Positions 26,826 through 35,776 of a stretch of DNA of 64,000 nt are shown one piece after another. The translations under genes and the position numbers were made by a program. The stretch is from Fibrobacter sp. UWB16. Lineage in GTDB: Bacteria > Fibrobacterota > Fibrobacteria > Fibrobacterales > Fibrobacteraceae. The stretch's first letter is position 1. Each line of letters begins with the position of its first letter. The notes under the pieces are model-generated. The model was given only the letters and a program-made list of their open reading frames with translations. It was not told the origin of the DNA and searched no databases. The stretch covers positions 744,001-808,000 of the forward strand of contig NZ_OCMS01000001.1 in the NCBI RefSeq assembly GCF_900215325.1, given 5' to 3'.

Positions 26826-28280
26826 CTATACCTTAAAGTCTTCTTTTTTCAAGCCCAGGCGTTCCATGATTTCACGGAGCACCTTGCGGTCAATACCAAG
26901 AATCGTAGAAGCGAGCGTGAGGTTTGCATTCGTGTCCTTGAGTGCGCGAGAGATGACTTCGCGTTCGACCGCTTCGCGGGCTTCCTTGAGCGTGCGCGGC
27001 GATTCCTTCGCCTGCCCCTGCATGTCATCAAGTCCTAAATCTTTAGGCTGGATTACGCCATGCACGGCCTGCACCAAACCTTTCTGCACGCGGTTTTCGA
27101 GTTCTCGCACATTGCCCGGCCAGTGGTAACCGAGCAGCGCCTTTTCGGCGTTACGGCTGAGGTGGAATTTTCCACGGCCATATTCTGCACCATAGCGCTG
27201 GATAAAATTCTCCGCCAAGAGCACCACGTCCTGACCGCGATCGCGCAGTGGCGGGAGTTCAAGAGGCAACACCTGAATGCGGAAATACAAGTCTTCGCGG
27301 AAACGCTTTTCGCGTACAGCCTCTTCCAAGTCCACATGAGTTGCACTAATCACGCGCACGTTCACAGGAATTTCACGGTTGTCGCCCACACGCGTGATGT
27401 GCTTTTCTTGCAACACGCGCAAAAGCTTCACCTGCATGTTGAGCGGGAGCTCGCCGATTTCATCGAGGAAAATCGTACCGCCATCGGCTTCTTCAAAAAA
27501 GCCCTTCTTGTTTTCAATCGCACCCGTGAACGAACCCTTGGCATGCCCGAACATGAGCGATTCCATCAAGTGTTCCGGAATAGCGCCGCAGTTCACCGCA
27601 ATGAACGGCTTTTCGGCACGCGGGCTATGCTTGTGGATGTAACGCGCCATCACTTCCTTGCCTGTACCCGTCTCGCCACGGATAATCACCGGGAGCGGGA
27701 GCGGAGAAAGCTTGTCGGCCATCGCAATCACATCGACCATCGCCTTCGAAGAATAGACAATCCCATCCTTGCGGACAACATTCTTAAGCGTATCGAGCGA
27801 TTCCTTGTCGCGCAAACGGTCGTAAGCGGCAAACGCAAACTTTTCACAGACCGCCACAAACGAATCGAACAGCGCGCTGTCTTCTTCCGTGAACGGTTCC
27901 TTGCGGGCGGCACGCTGCAAATAGAGATAACCAGCCTCGGATTCCGGCGTTCTAAATGGCGACACCATAATGCTCGTGAGCTGGTTTTGCACAATCGACT
28001 TGGACAAATCCGCCGACTCGTCATCGAGCTGGTTCCAAACCACAGCACGCTTTTCGTTTTTCGCAAGTCGAACCGCCGAAATCGAAATCGAGACCTTTTC
28101 CGGATTCGAGAAATGGAGCGGTTCTTCGCCACCAATATCCAACACAGCGGCATCGGCATGCAAAACGCCTTTAGCCACTTCGAGAATTTTCGGGAAAAGA
28201 GCCTCCGGCTGTTCCTCATCTAAAAGAGTCTTGACCACATCAAGCATCTTTTCTGTAGCGAGCATGGATTCCGATTTCAT
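26826..28280 (-). CDS. Sigma-54-dependent transcriptional activator with N-terminal GAF domain
   Basis: 484 residues. A GAF-like sensor (about 15-160) precedes the AAA+ domain (about 175-405) with Walker A GETGTGKE at 202-209, the sigma-54 contact loop as GSFTGA at 249-254 (usual GAFTGA), and Walker B FLDEIGE at 271-277. A Fis-type helix-turn-helix is at the end (NLTLASTILGIDRKVLREIM). It uses ATP hydrolysis to open sigma-54 promoters. There is no receiver domain, so control may come through the GAF domain or the neighbouring kinase. The Ala-to-Ser change in the loop is tolerated in some members. Confidence 0.92.
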   Translation of the reverse strand: MKSESMLATEKMLDVVKTLLDEEQPEALFPKILEVAKGVLHADAAVLDIGGEEPLHFSNPEKVSISISAVRLAKNEKRAVVWNQLDDESADLSKSIVQNQLTSIMVSPFRTPESEAGYLYLQRAARKEPFTEEDSALFDSFVAVCEKFAFAAYDRLRDKESLDTLKNVVRKDGIVYSSKAMVDVIAMADKLSPLPLPVIIRGETGTGKEVMARYIHKHSPRAEKPFIAVNCGAIPEHLMESLMFGHAKGSFTGAIENKKGFFEEADGGTIFLDEIGELPLNMQVKLLRVLQEKHITRVGDNREIPVNVRVISATHVDLEEAVREKRFREDLYFRIQVLPLELPPLRDRGQDVVLLAENFIQRYGAEYGRGKFHLSRNAEKALLGYHWPGNVRELENRVQKGLVQAVHGVIQPKDLGLDDMQGQAKESPRTLKEAREAVEREVISRALKDTNANLTLASTILGIDRKVLREIMERLGLKKEDFKV

Positions 28281-28306
28281 AACAAAGCCCTTTTGCGGTT
28301 TTGCTG

Positions 28307-29491
28307 CTATTCGGCTGAGGGCACCGGGAGCTCCATGAGCAAGCTATCCACCTTCAAATTCGGGGCTTTCTCGCTTTCTACAGACGGCTCAATGTTCCTC
28401 GACCGCTTTAACAGCCGGTCCCCTGTCGCATCGATACCGAAACTCATTGTTCCACTCGTAAGCAACAGCACTATCAAGAGTAATATAAGTCCCGAAACGC
28501 CCAAAACAGTCCATTTTAGCCAATTATTTTTCTTACAGATGACAAACGGAAGGCCCTTTTCGAGGGTCTCTGGAACTTTTCGCCCCACATTCAGGTTGCA
28601 TTCCGAGACTTTTAGGGTTTGGATATATTGGGTAACGCAACCCGCGAGCGCAATTTCCCCATGCGACACTTTATCAAGTGCAATTTCCAAGATTTCATCA
28701 AGCTCGTCAAAGTCTTCGACGCGGTCCGAGATGTCCGCACAGAGAAGCCCTGACCAAAGCGGCTCCAGCGCCGAAAGCTGTTGCGCACCTTCGGGCGAAT
28801 CAAAGGCGCCCGTCGCATAAAGCTTTTCCAAGATATTCAAATCCTGCACATTCGCCATCTGCTCGGCAAACTGCTCATAGCCATCAGCAGTAATCAGGTC
28901 CTCGCCCGCAATCCAGCGGTATAGCAAAAGCCCAAGGCTGAACAAGTCGCTCTTTTCATCGGCAGGCTTGCCCTGAAAGCGCTCCGGAGCCGCATAAGCA
29001 AGCGCACCCGGCCCTACAATGCCGCAATCAATCAACACAGTGTGCAGTCCCAAATCTGTGTTTCCGTGACCCTCGCCACCCACTGCAAAGATCACGTTAG
29101 CAGGGCTCAAGTCGCCATGCGACACGCCCTGTTTGTGCAACGCCGCAAGCGTCCGCGCCACTTGCCTCAGCGCCACAAGCGCCACCGGCACCATCATCCG
29201 TCCAAGCGTTTCCGAAGATTCGCCATCTATATAATCATAAATCAGGTAGGGAGTTCCATCACGATTACCCCATTCTTCAATGCGGTAGAGCCCCGGCTCA
29301 CGCACCTTGCAGGCACGTTCCACAACGCTTTCGTCAAACGAGAATCCGTCATTATACCACTTGAGCACATACGGAGCGCCGCCCACGTTCAACAGGTAAA
29401 TCGAGGCTTCGCCACCACGATGCAGCAAGGCGGCTCCCTTCACGGAGTCCAGTAACGATGTTCCAGATTTTTTCATGGCACGCCCGCTCAC
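28307..29491 (-). CDS. Membrane-anchored serine/threonine protein kinase
   Basis: 394 residues from the GTG at 29489-29491, whose GTGA overlaps the stop of the TPR gene; an ATG five codons on (29476) is also possible. Kinase features are the Gly-rich loop LLHRGGEASIYL, Lys44 in YVLKWY, catalytic loop HGDLSPAN at 125-132, metal motif DCG at 155-157 in place of DFG, and APE at 168-170, so key catalytic residues are present. One membrane helix (about 326-346) follows the kinase domain, leaving a short external tail. The adjacent sigma-54 activator is a plausible phosphorylation target; that is inference. Confidence 0.85.
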   Translation of the reverse strand: MSGRAMKKSGTSLLDSVKGAALLHRGGEASIYLLNVGGAPYVLKWYNDGFSFDESVVERACKVREPGLYRIEEWGNRDGTPYLIYDYIDGESSETLGRMMVPVALVALRQVARTLAALHKQGVSHGDLSPANVIFAVGGEGHGNTDLGLHTVLIDCGIVGPGALAYAAPERFQGKPADEKSDLFSLGLLLYRWIAGEDLITADGYEQFAEQMANVQDLNILEKLYATGAFDSPEGAQQLSALEPLWSGLLCADISDRVEDFDELDEILEIALDKVSHGEIALAGCVTQYIQTLKVSECNLNVGRKVPETLEKGLPFVICKKNNWLKWTVLGVSGLILLLIVLLLTSGTMSFGIDATGDRLLKRSRNIEPSVESEKAPNLKVDSLLMELPVPSAE

Positions 29492-30210
29492 AGTTTACCT
29501 GAATAAACCATCGCCTTGAGCGAGTCTTCGGCTATGCGCGTCCACTTGGCAAGTACCGCATCTTGAGGCAATGCCTCATGCCCCATCGACCAGATATCCC
29601 ATGCGGATTCGTAGTCATGAGCGTTCCAGTAGAGGTTTCCGAGGTTCACATACGCCGATGCAAATTTCGGTTCCTTCGTCACGATGTACGCATAAATTTT
29701 CTTGGCACCATCGGTATCGCCATGCCCAGCCATGATTAGAGCCTTCAGATTATAGCTAAAGTAATTTTCCGGATCCAGCTGAATAGACTGGTCCAAAAGC
29801 GCCATCACCTTCGCCTGGGCATTCTCGGCAAGCATCGCGCGGGCAAGGTAAAATAGCGCTGTCGAATACATAGGCTTCGACTTTTCGCTCAAATCCACCA
29901 CAGACAAAATTTTGAATTCGCGAACAGTGCGTTCCCAGAGCGCAAGCGTACTTTCTTTTAGGCGTTCCTTGTCTTCGGCAACGGCATAGTAGGCAATAGC
30001 AAGGCCATAGCGAGCATCGCGATTTGCAGGTTCAGCATCAAGTACTTTCGAGAAGTTCGCTACAGCACGGTCGTAATCGCCAATGCGGAGAGCTTCGTCA
30101 CCACGTTTCAGGTCATTCCCGTTGCAAGCACAAAGAACCGCCGCAACAAAAATTGCGAACAAGGCTCCAATAGCGCTACACAAACGATTATGGACAACCC
30201 GACATTGCAT
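29488..30210 (-). CDS. TPR lipoprotein
   Basis: 240 residues with a lipoprotein signal (AAVLCAC, lipidated Cys29). TPR helices follow: RGDEALRIGDYDRAVANFSKVLDAEP, RDARYGLAIAYYAV, AKVMALLDQSIQLDPENYFSYNLKAL, KFASAYVNLGNLYWNAHDYESAWDIW. Such proteins scaffold envelope complexes. It is the first gene of a five-gene minus-strand operon with a kinase, a sigma-54 activator, a secreted protein and a barrel protein. Confidence 0.8.
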   Translation of the reverse strand: MQCRVVHNRLCSAIGALFAIFVAAVLCACNGNDLKRGDEALRIGDYDRAVANFSKVLDAEPANRDARYGLAIAYYAVAEDKERLKESTLALWERTVREFKILSVVDLSEKSKPMYSTALFYLARAMLAENAQAKVMALLDQSIQLDPENYFSYNLKALIMAGHGDTDGAKKIYAYIVTKEPKFASAYVNLGNLYWNAHDYESAWDIWSMGHEALPQDAVLAKWTRIAEDSLKAMVYSGKL

Positions 30211-30233
30211 GCTAGAAGTATATATAAAATTTT

Positions 30234-30325
30234 AGTTATTAGTTACTAGTTATTAGTGAGTAGCATTGTTTATTTGTCAGCAGCTTACCGTTGACTATTG
30301 ACCTATGACCTTTGACTAATGACCA
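30234..30325. repeat. Second locus of opposed 7-base repeat arrays
   Basis: 30234-30261 reads agttatt, agttact, agttatt, agtgagt. 30291-30325 reads ttgacta, ttgacct, atgacct, ttgacta, atgacca, the same heptad type (RGTYANT) on the opposite strand. The arrangement mirrors 243-343. It lies between two minus-strand transcription units. Confidence 0.6.
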
Positions 30326-30360
30326 AACAAAAAACGCCCTCCGGGATTTCCAGAGAGCGT
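30326..30360 (-). terminator. Terminator of the DUF3332 gene
   Basis: On the minus strand ACGCTCTCTGG, aaat, CCCGGAGGGCGT, then TTTTTTG. The stem is imperfect but long and lies 25 bases after the stop. Confidence 0.75.
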
Positions 30361-30384
30361 CCAAAGACTAGATCGATAAATTGA

Positions 30385-30822
30385 TTACTTTTCGATTTCG
30401 TACTGAGCAACGAGGTTGCCTTCAGCATCGAGAGCACGGACGACGTTTTCATCGCGCTGGAGAGTGAGATTCGTGGTTTCACCCTTGGATGTCGTGTACT
30501 GCACAGAGAGGGAGCCGTCTTCGTTCTTCACAGCGGCAACGGAGTTACCCTGTTCGTCCTTCTGGTAGTAGGAGTCGTCTGCAGCAAGCGGATTGGAACC
30601 GGTCCAGAATTCAACCGTGTTGAGGACGAGGAAGTCCACAAGACCGATACTGACTTCATAAACCGGAACAACCCAGAGCAAGAAGTGGACGCAGGAATTG
30701 AGCCACTTGTTACCCAAAGTGCCGTTCCAGCGAAGAAGCTTCTTGGTAAGGCCATAGCTACCATGGCAGCCAGAAAGGACGAGAATACCTGCGCAAAGAA
30801 GGGCGAGGATTGCTTTTTTCAT
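30385..30822 (-). CDS. DUF3332-family lipoprotein
   Basis: 145 residues from the ATG at 30820-30822, with AAGGAG before it. The lipobox is LVLSGC (Cys19). The pattern CHGSYGLTKKLLRWNGTLGN, then NSCVHFLLWVVPVYEVSIG and DFLVLNTVEFWTGSNP is characteristic of DUF3332 proteins, which have a short membrane-associated helical section followed by a beta domain (SVQYTTSKGETTNLTLQRDE). Function is unknown. It has its own terminator. Two direct GTATCAT copies lie about 80 bases upstream (30902-30917). Confidence 0.82.
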   Translation of the reverse strand: MKKAILALLCAGILVLSGCHGSYGLTKKLLRWNGTLGNKWLNSCVHFLLWVVPVYEVSIGLVDFLVLNTVEFWTGSNPLAADDSYYQKDEQGNSVAAVKNEDGSLSVQYTTSKGETTNLTLQRDENVVRALDAEGNLVAQYEIEK

Positions 30823-30922
30823 GTTTACAAACTCCTTATATTTAAGTGTTTTTGTTTTTGCCAAAAATATAAGAAAGAACCATAATATTTGCTAGAGGAA
30901 CGTATCATTGTGTATCATAAAT

Positions 30923-31300
30923 TTACAATGCGCCATTTAACCCCGTGAGGAGAGTCACATGCGGTTCAAGAGTCCGGAACCGCTTCAGGTCGCGAACTTT
31001 AACCCACCGGAAATCATCGTACCCGTATATATGGACAAAATCTTTATAAAGCTCCACCCCGTAGGCCAACATGCGGCCACCCTCGCCCAAAGTAAAATCA
31101 ACAGCCCCAAGAGGGGTTAAAGTCTTTGGAACAACCGTCAAACGTTCAAAAAACACCCTTTCCAGAGCATTTTCAGCGGGTTCATCATCCTCCAGCGTCT
31201 CCGTCGGCAGTTCCCACCGTCCCGGGAACGGCACACTTGATGATCGACGACACATTAAAACCCGCCCTTTACGCCGTACAATCCCACAAACAGCCAGCAT
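30923..31300 (-). CDS. Nudix-like protein with degenerate Nudix box
   Basis: 125 residues, start ATG with GGGGG ahead. The fold pattern is Nudix (MLAVCGIVRRKGRVLMCRR, PGRWELPTETLEDDEPAENALERVFFERLTV). The usual GX5EX7REUXEEXGU is degraded: the first Gly is Thr, and the REXXEE core reads ERVFFE, losing metal-binding glutamates. MutT-type hydrolysis of oxidised nucleotides is therefore doubtful; it may be inactive, a binding protein, or misaligned by a small shift. It lies divergent from the solute-binding-protein gene. Confidence 0.6.
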   Translation of the reverse strand: MLAVCGIVRRKGRVLMCRRSSSVPFPGRWELPTETLEDDEPAENALERVFFERLTVVPKTLTPLGAVDFTLGEGGRMLAYGVELYKDFVHIYGYDDFRWVKVRDLKRFRTLEPHVTLLTGLNGAL

Positions 31301-31422
31301 TTAGCCCCCTCCTGCGATATCAATCACAACTTTTCTCTTGATTTTCTTTTATTTTTTTAATAAATCTACAAATATCATACATACTTGATACATTTTGAAG
31401 TTTTGGAATAAGGAGGTGTACC

Positions 31423-32976
31423 ATGAATGCGATATCTAAAGTGACCAGCATTATTACAGCTATTGCAGTTTCATCCATTTTTGCAGCAAAGGCACCCGTC
31501 GCAAAGCCCGCCGTCAAACAACAAGAAGCACTGACCGTCTGGATCATGCCAAACGGCGCATCGCCTCAAGAAAAGCTCGAACAGAGGCTCAACCTTTTCA
31601 CCAAGAAAACAGGCATCAAGACCAGAGTCGCCGTCTTGGACTGGGGTGAAGCCTGGAACCGCATCACGACGGCACTTGCCACCGGCGTTGACGCTCCGGA
31701 CGTATTGCAGCTCGGCACCACTTGGATCCCATACTTTGCTTCCCGTGGTGAAATCAAGGCTTTGAACGAATGGCTTCCGCAAATTGACTCCTCCCGATTT
31801 GTCCCTGTCAGCTGGAACACGACCCGTATCGATTCCGACACAACCATTTATTCCGTGCCGTGGTTTATTGATATCCGCCCGATTCTCGCCAACAAGCGTG
31901 TTCTCAAAAAACACAATATCCAACCTGAAGACGTCGCAACATTTGAAGGTTTCGTCAAAGCAGTCCGCAAGGTCAACAACGCCCACGAAGTACTCGATGA
32001 CGGCACCAAGGTCCGCGCATTTGCATTCCCGGGAAAGAACGACTGGAATATCCCGCACAACTTCGCCCCGTGGATCTGGAGCAATGGCGGCAATTTCATC
32101 GAAAAAGACGCTAATGGCAAATGGAAAGCGAGTATCCTCACCCCAAAGACCATTTACGGTATCGCAAAGTACTTGAGCTTTGTGCTTGATACGCTTGTAA
32201 GTACAGATGCTTTGCAGATGAATACGGCCCAGATTGTGCAACACTTTAATGCAGGTGAACTAGCCTTTATCGTGAACACATCCGAAGTCATCATGCAGAC
32301 ACGTTTCGATGGTGCGAAGGGAGGCCTCATCAATACAAAGATTGGCAAGGACGGCGTGACGGCACTCCCCATCCCGACAGGCACGGAAGGTTCTGTCAGC
32401 TTTATCGGCGGAAGTAACCTCGCCATCCCGACAGGCAACAAAAAGCAAGAATCTTTGGATCTTTTACTTTATCTCACCAACGATGAAAACTTGGATGCAT
32501 ATACAAAGCAAATAGGCATGCTCCCCGCATCGAAGAAGGTTCTTGCCAACTGGTCCAAGGACGACGACTACAAGACGCTTGTTCCTATGCTCGGCACAGG
32601 GCGTGCCTACACAGCCATTCCAGAATGGGGCGATATTGAACAGATTCTCGGATCCATGTTCAGTGCCATTTGGGACCATCTCGAAATCCCGGCGCTTTAC
32701 TCCGAAGAAAAGATTTATGAAATCCTCACGACCTACTCCAAGGAAATCAATAAGCGCCTGAACCACTCCAATTCTGGTGACCTCACATTCGCAGAATTCC
32801 GCGAAACCTGGCATAAGGCATTGGGCATCAAGGACGGTGGTCCGAACAGACATATCACTGAACAACCGAAACCGACCGAAGAAATCGACACTGGTTTCAG
32901 CCGCACCCCGTGGATTTTTGCCATCGCCGTGCTCCTCGGGTTCGTTTTTGCGTTCACTCGCAGAAAGAAACGCTAA
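31423..32976 (+). CDS. Family 1 extracellular solute-binding protein with C-terminal membrane anchor
   Basis: 517 residues with a Sec signal peptide (MNAISKVTSIITAIAVSSIFAA) and TAAGGAGG before the ATG. The body matches sugar-type family 1 binding proteins (LTVWIMPNGASPQEKLEQ, VLDWGEAWNRITTALATG, PDVLQLGTTWIPYFAS, AFPGKNDWNIPHNFAPWIW, GGSNLAIPTGNKKQESLDLL). Unusually it ends with a membrane helix (about 495-511) and the basic stop-transfer tail TRRKKR, so it would be fixed to the inner membrane facing the periplasm. No ABC permease or ATPase is adjacent; the next gene is a membrane diguanylate cyclase. This suggests a sensing rather than a transport role. Confidence 0.8.
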   Translation: MNAISKVTSIITAIAVSSIFAAKAPVAKPAVKQQEALTVWIMPNGASPQEKLEQRLNLFTKKTGIKTRVAVLDWGEAWNRITTALATGVDAPDVLQLGTTWIPYFASRGEIKALNEWLPQIDSSRFVPVSWNTTRIDSDTTIYSVPWFIDIRPILANKRVLKKHNIQPEDVATFEGFVKAVRKVNNAHEVLDDGTKVRAFAFPGKNDWNIPHNFAPWIWSNGGNFIEKDANGKWKASILTPKTIYGIAKYLSFVLDTLVSTDALQMNTAQIVQHFNAGELAFIVNTSEVIMQTRFDGAKGGLINTKIGKDGVTALPIPTGTEGSVSFIGGSNLAIPTGNKKQESLDLLLYLTNDENLDAYTKQIGMLPASKKVLANWSKDDDYKTLVPMLGTGRAYTAIPEWGDIEQILGSMFSAIWDHLEIPALYSEEKIYEILTTYSKEINKRLNHSNSGDLTFAEFRETWHKALGIKDGGPNRHITEQPKPTEEIDTGFSRTPWIFAIAVLLGFVFAFTRRKKR

Positions 32977-33019
32977 CCAATTATCAATCCGTTAGTTATA
33001 TTTCTAATAAAAGTCCGTC

Positions 33020-34711
33020 ATGAGTTTAAAAATTTCTAGCATCACGAATAGCATCATCATCAAGAGCTTGTTGCTCTTGATTGTTTCGATGCTTGTCATT
33101 GTGATGATAGGAACCTACGTCTTTACCCAAAAACAGATGAAGACGACACTCAAGCTGAGTTACGATACCAACGAAACCCAGCTACAGCAGCTCGCTAACA
33201 CCGCCAACAATGAAATGGAGCAATTCGCCAGTCGCCTCTCGCTTTTGGCGAAGACTTCCGAAATCCAAAGCATGGATAAGCTCACGGCGGCAGGATACCT
33301 CAAAAGCTTCAACATATCGTCGCTATTCATTTCGGGCGAATCCATATCGCTCTTTGACAGAAAGTACAACCTCATTTGCAACAACTCTATGTTGGGGTCA
33401 ACAAAGATAACCTACCCCATCGAATTCAATAGGATTTCGCCGCACAGACCGACAATTTCCCCATGGTACCGCGACACAGACGGAACCCCCAAGCGAGCCT
33501 TTGGCGTTGTCGTTTCGGACCGAGCTATGGGCGATGGTCGACTCGTTTCGAATTTTTCGATTCGCCGTCTCTGGAAGTACTTCTCAGAATACAAAGTAGG
33601 GCAGAACGGCATCCTCATTGCCTGCAATGGTCAAGGCGAAATCCTTTACCACCCGGATATGAGAACGTGGCTTGACGGAGTCCACAAGATTTCTGAACTC
33701 GGCCTTGGCGACATGAACATCAAGCAGGACGAAGACAGCACCATCAAATTTTTGACGCTTGACAACGGAAAGTCCTACCTCATCAACAGGACTTTCAACC
33801 CGACTTACGACCTTGGTCTTATCGCCTTACAGCCAAAGACAGAAATTGATGCAATGGTTTCGTCGGTTCACCATGTCAGCCAAATCATTTTGTTCAGTTC
33901 GATTATCGCCATCTTGCTCGTGTCTCTTTGGCAGATTCTGATTGTCTGTAGACCGCTCAACAACTTGATTGACCACATTTCCCAGATTACCGAAGGGAAC
34001 CTCAACATTGGTGAATTCAAGGCCAAAAGCAGCCAGGATGAAATCGGAAGACTTGCACAGGTCTTCAACCAAATGCATTCGACGATCAAGCGACAGATTC
34101 AAGAGCTGAACGCGCACAGGGAATTGCTCGAAAAAGAAGTCAAAGAACGCACCTACGAGCTCGAACAAGCTAACAAGAAGCTGGATTTGATTTCGAGAAC
34201 GGATGAACTGACGCAGTTGCCGAACCGCCGCGATATGCACAGGACGATTGAAAAGGAAGTCGACCGTGCAAACCGCTTCAGAAAGTCATTCAGCATCATC
34301 TTTATCGACATCGACCATTTCAAGGATGTGAACGATACATACGGACACGCCGCAGGCGATGCCGTGCTCAAGTCCGTTGCTAGCACCATCCGCAGTCTGT
34401 TGCGCAAGTACGATGTGCTCGCCCGCTATGGCGGCGAAGAATTCTTGACGCTTTTGCCAGAAACAGAATTAAAAGATGCTGCACACGTCGCTGAACGTTT
34501 CCGCAAGCAGATCGAAAACCAGACGATTTTCTTTGGCGGCCAGGAAATCAAGGTCACCATTACGCTTGGCGTAGCCCAGTTCGATAGCAGCCAGGGCGCA
34601 GAAAAGTGCATCCAGCTTGCCGACAAGGCTCTTTACGAAGGCAAGGAACACGGCAGAAACAAGGTCATCCTTTGGACAGACGACAAGCCCGTGGAAAACG
34701 CGCAAACGTAA
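33020..34711 (+). CDS. Diguanylate cyclase with periplasmic Cache-like sensor and HAMP
   Basis: 563 residues. A membrane helix (about 15-33) starts a periplasmic Cache-like sensor (about 40-285: IMRTWL-type FSIRRLWKYFSEY, GQNGILIACNGQGEILYHPD), a second helix (about 290-312), HAMP (about 315-365), coiled coil, then GGDEF (about 395-555). The active site is GGEEF at 471-475 and the product-inhibition site RKYD at 462-465 has the canonical five-residue spacing, so synthesis of c-di-GMP with feedback control is expected. It begins 43 bases after the solute-binding protein gene, probably the same operon, which makes a binding-protein-to-cyclase relay likely. Confidence 0.9.
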   Translation: MSLKISSITNSIIIKSLLLLIVSMLVIVMIGTYVFTQKQMKTTLKLSYDTNETQLQQLANTANNEMEQFASRLSLLAKTSEIQSMDKLTAAGYLKSFNISSLFISGESISLFDRKYNLICNNSMLGSTKITYPIEFNRISPHRPTISPWYRDTDGTPKRAFGVVVSDRAMGDGRLVSNFSIRRLWKYFSEYKVGQNGILIACNGQGEILYHPDMRTWLDGVHKISELGLGDMNIKQDEDSTIKFLTLDNGKSYLINRTFNPTYDLGLIALQPKTEIDAMVSSVHHVSQIILFSSIIAILLVSLWQILIVCRPLNNLIDHISQITEGNLNIGEFKAKSSQDEIGRLAQVFNQMHSTIKRQIQELNAHRELLEKEVKERTYELEQANKKLDLISRTDELTQLPNRRDMHRTIEKEVDRANRFRKSFSIIFIDIDHFKDVNDTYGHAAGDAVLKSVASTIRSLLRKYDVLARYGGEEFLTLLPETELKDAAHVAERFRKQIENQTIFFGGQEIKVTITLGVAQFDSSQGAEKCIQLADKALYEGKEHGRNKVILWTDDKPVENAQT

Positions 34712-34741
34712 CACTTCCGCAAAATTTCTATTTTTGCGTTT

Positions 34742-35776
34742 ATGAACATCGACTTCAACCGTAGACTATCCATAGCTCCGATGCTTGACTGCACGGACCG
34801 CCACGAACGTTATTTTTTGCGTTTGCTCTCTAAGCATATTTTGCTGTACAGCGAGATGGTCGTATCTACGGGGCTTCTGCATTGCGAGAACAAGGACTTG
34901 TTCCTCGGGCACGAACCGTTCGAGCACCCGGCTGTGCTACAGCTCGGCGGCAGCAATCCAGCAGATCTTGCCGCCGCATCGAAACTTGTGGAAGCTGCAG
35001 GCTTTAGCGAAGTCAACTTGAATTGCGGTTGCCCATCGGACCGTGTGCAGAACGGAAACTTCGGCGCATGCCTCATGAAAGAGAAGAACGTCGTTGCCGA
35101 TTGCTTCAAGGCGATGCAGGACGCTGTTTCGATTCCAGTTTCGATCAAGTGCCGCATTGGCGTCGATGACCTGGACAGCTGGGAATTTTTCACAGACTTT
35201 ATCCAGACCGTGCGTGATGCAGGCTGCAAAATTTTCATCGTACATGCGCGCAAAGCTTGGCTCAAGGGACTCTCGCCTAAGGAGAACCGCGAAGTGCCGC
35301 CGCTCCATTACGAGTTCGTCCACCGCCTCAAGGCGGAAATGCCGGAGCTGAACTTGAGCATCAACGGTGGCATCAAGACGCTCGAACAGATTGAAGAACA
35401 GCTGAAAGATTTGGACGGCGTGATGGTCGGTCGCGAAGCATACGAGAATCCGTGGTTTTTGCACGATGCCGATGCAAGAATTTTCGGGGATGTCCGCCCT
35501 GAAAGCAACGATCCGGCAGAAATCATCGCCGGGAATGCACGCCCCGCCACGCGAAAAGCGCTCCTCGAAGCCTACCTCCCCTACGTCGAGAAGCAGACTG
35601 CCGAAGGTTGCCCCGCGACGATTCTCGTGAAGCACCTCTACGGTCTTTTTGCAGGACTCCCGGGCGCCCGCAAATTCCGCGCCACGCTCAGCAACGAGAG
35701 CCCCCGCGCCCACCTTTACGGAGGCGCCGCCGCCCTCATCCGAAAAGCAATGGAACTCGTTTCAGAAGAGTCGTAA
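34742..35776 (+). CDS. dusA: tRNA-dihydrouridine synthase A
   Basis: FMN enzyme that reduces specific uridines in the tRNA D-loop. 344 residues, the DusA size. Diagnostic segments are LSIAPMLDCTDRHERYFLRL, EVNLNCGCPSDRVQNGNFGA with the catalytic cysteine, HARKAWLKGLSPKENREVPP, SINGGIKT and DGVMVGREAYENPW. These match DusA rather than DusB or DusC. It follows the diguanylate cyclase by 30 bases and may be read through, but shares no functional link with it. Confidence 0.94.
   Translation: MNIDFNRRLSIAPMLDCTDRHERYFLRLLSKHILLYSEMVVSTGLLHCENKDLFLGHEPFEHPAVLQLGGSNPADLAAASKLVEAAGFSEVNLNCGCPSDRVQNGNFGACLMKEKNVVADCFKAMQDAVSIPVSIKCRIGVDDLDSWEFFTDFIQTVRDAGCKIFIVHARKAWLKGLSPKENREVPPLHYEFVHRLKAEMPELNLSINGGIKTLEQIEEQLKDLDGVMVGREAYENPWFLHDADARIFGDVRPESNDPAEIIAGNARPATRKALLEAYLPYVEKQTAEGCPATILVKHLYGLFAGLPGARKFRATLSNESPRAHLYGGAAALIRKAMELVSEES

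Noticed and set aside
30902-30917. GTATCAT direct pair as another site of the TIGR02147 motif
   Set aside because: Only seven bases match and TGATAC-type words are expected about 30 times on both strands of the window, so this match is not significant.
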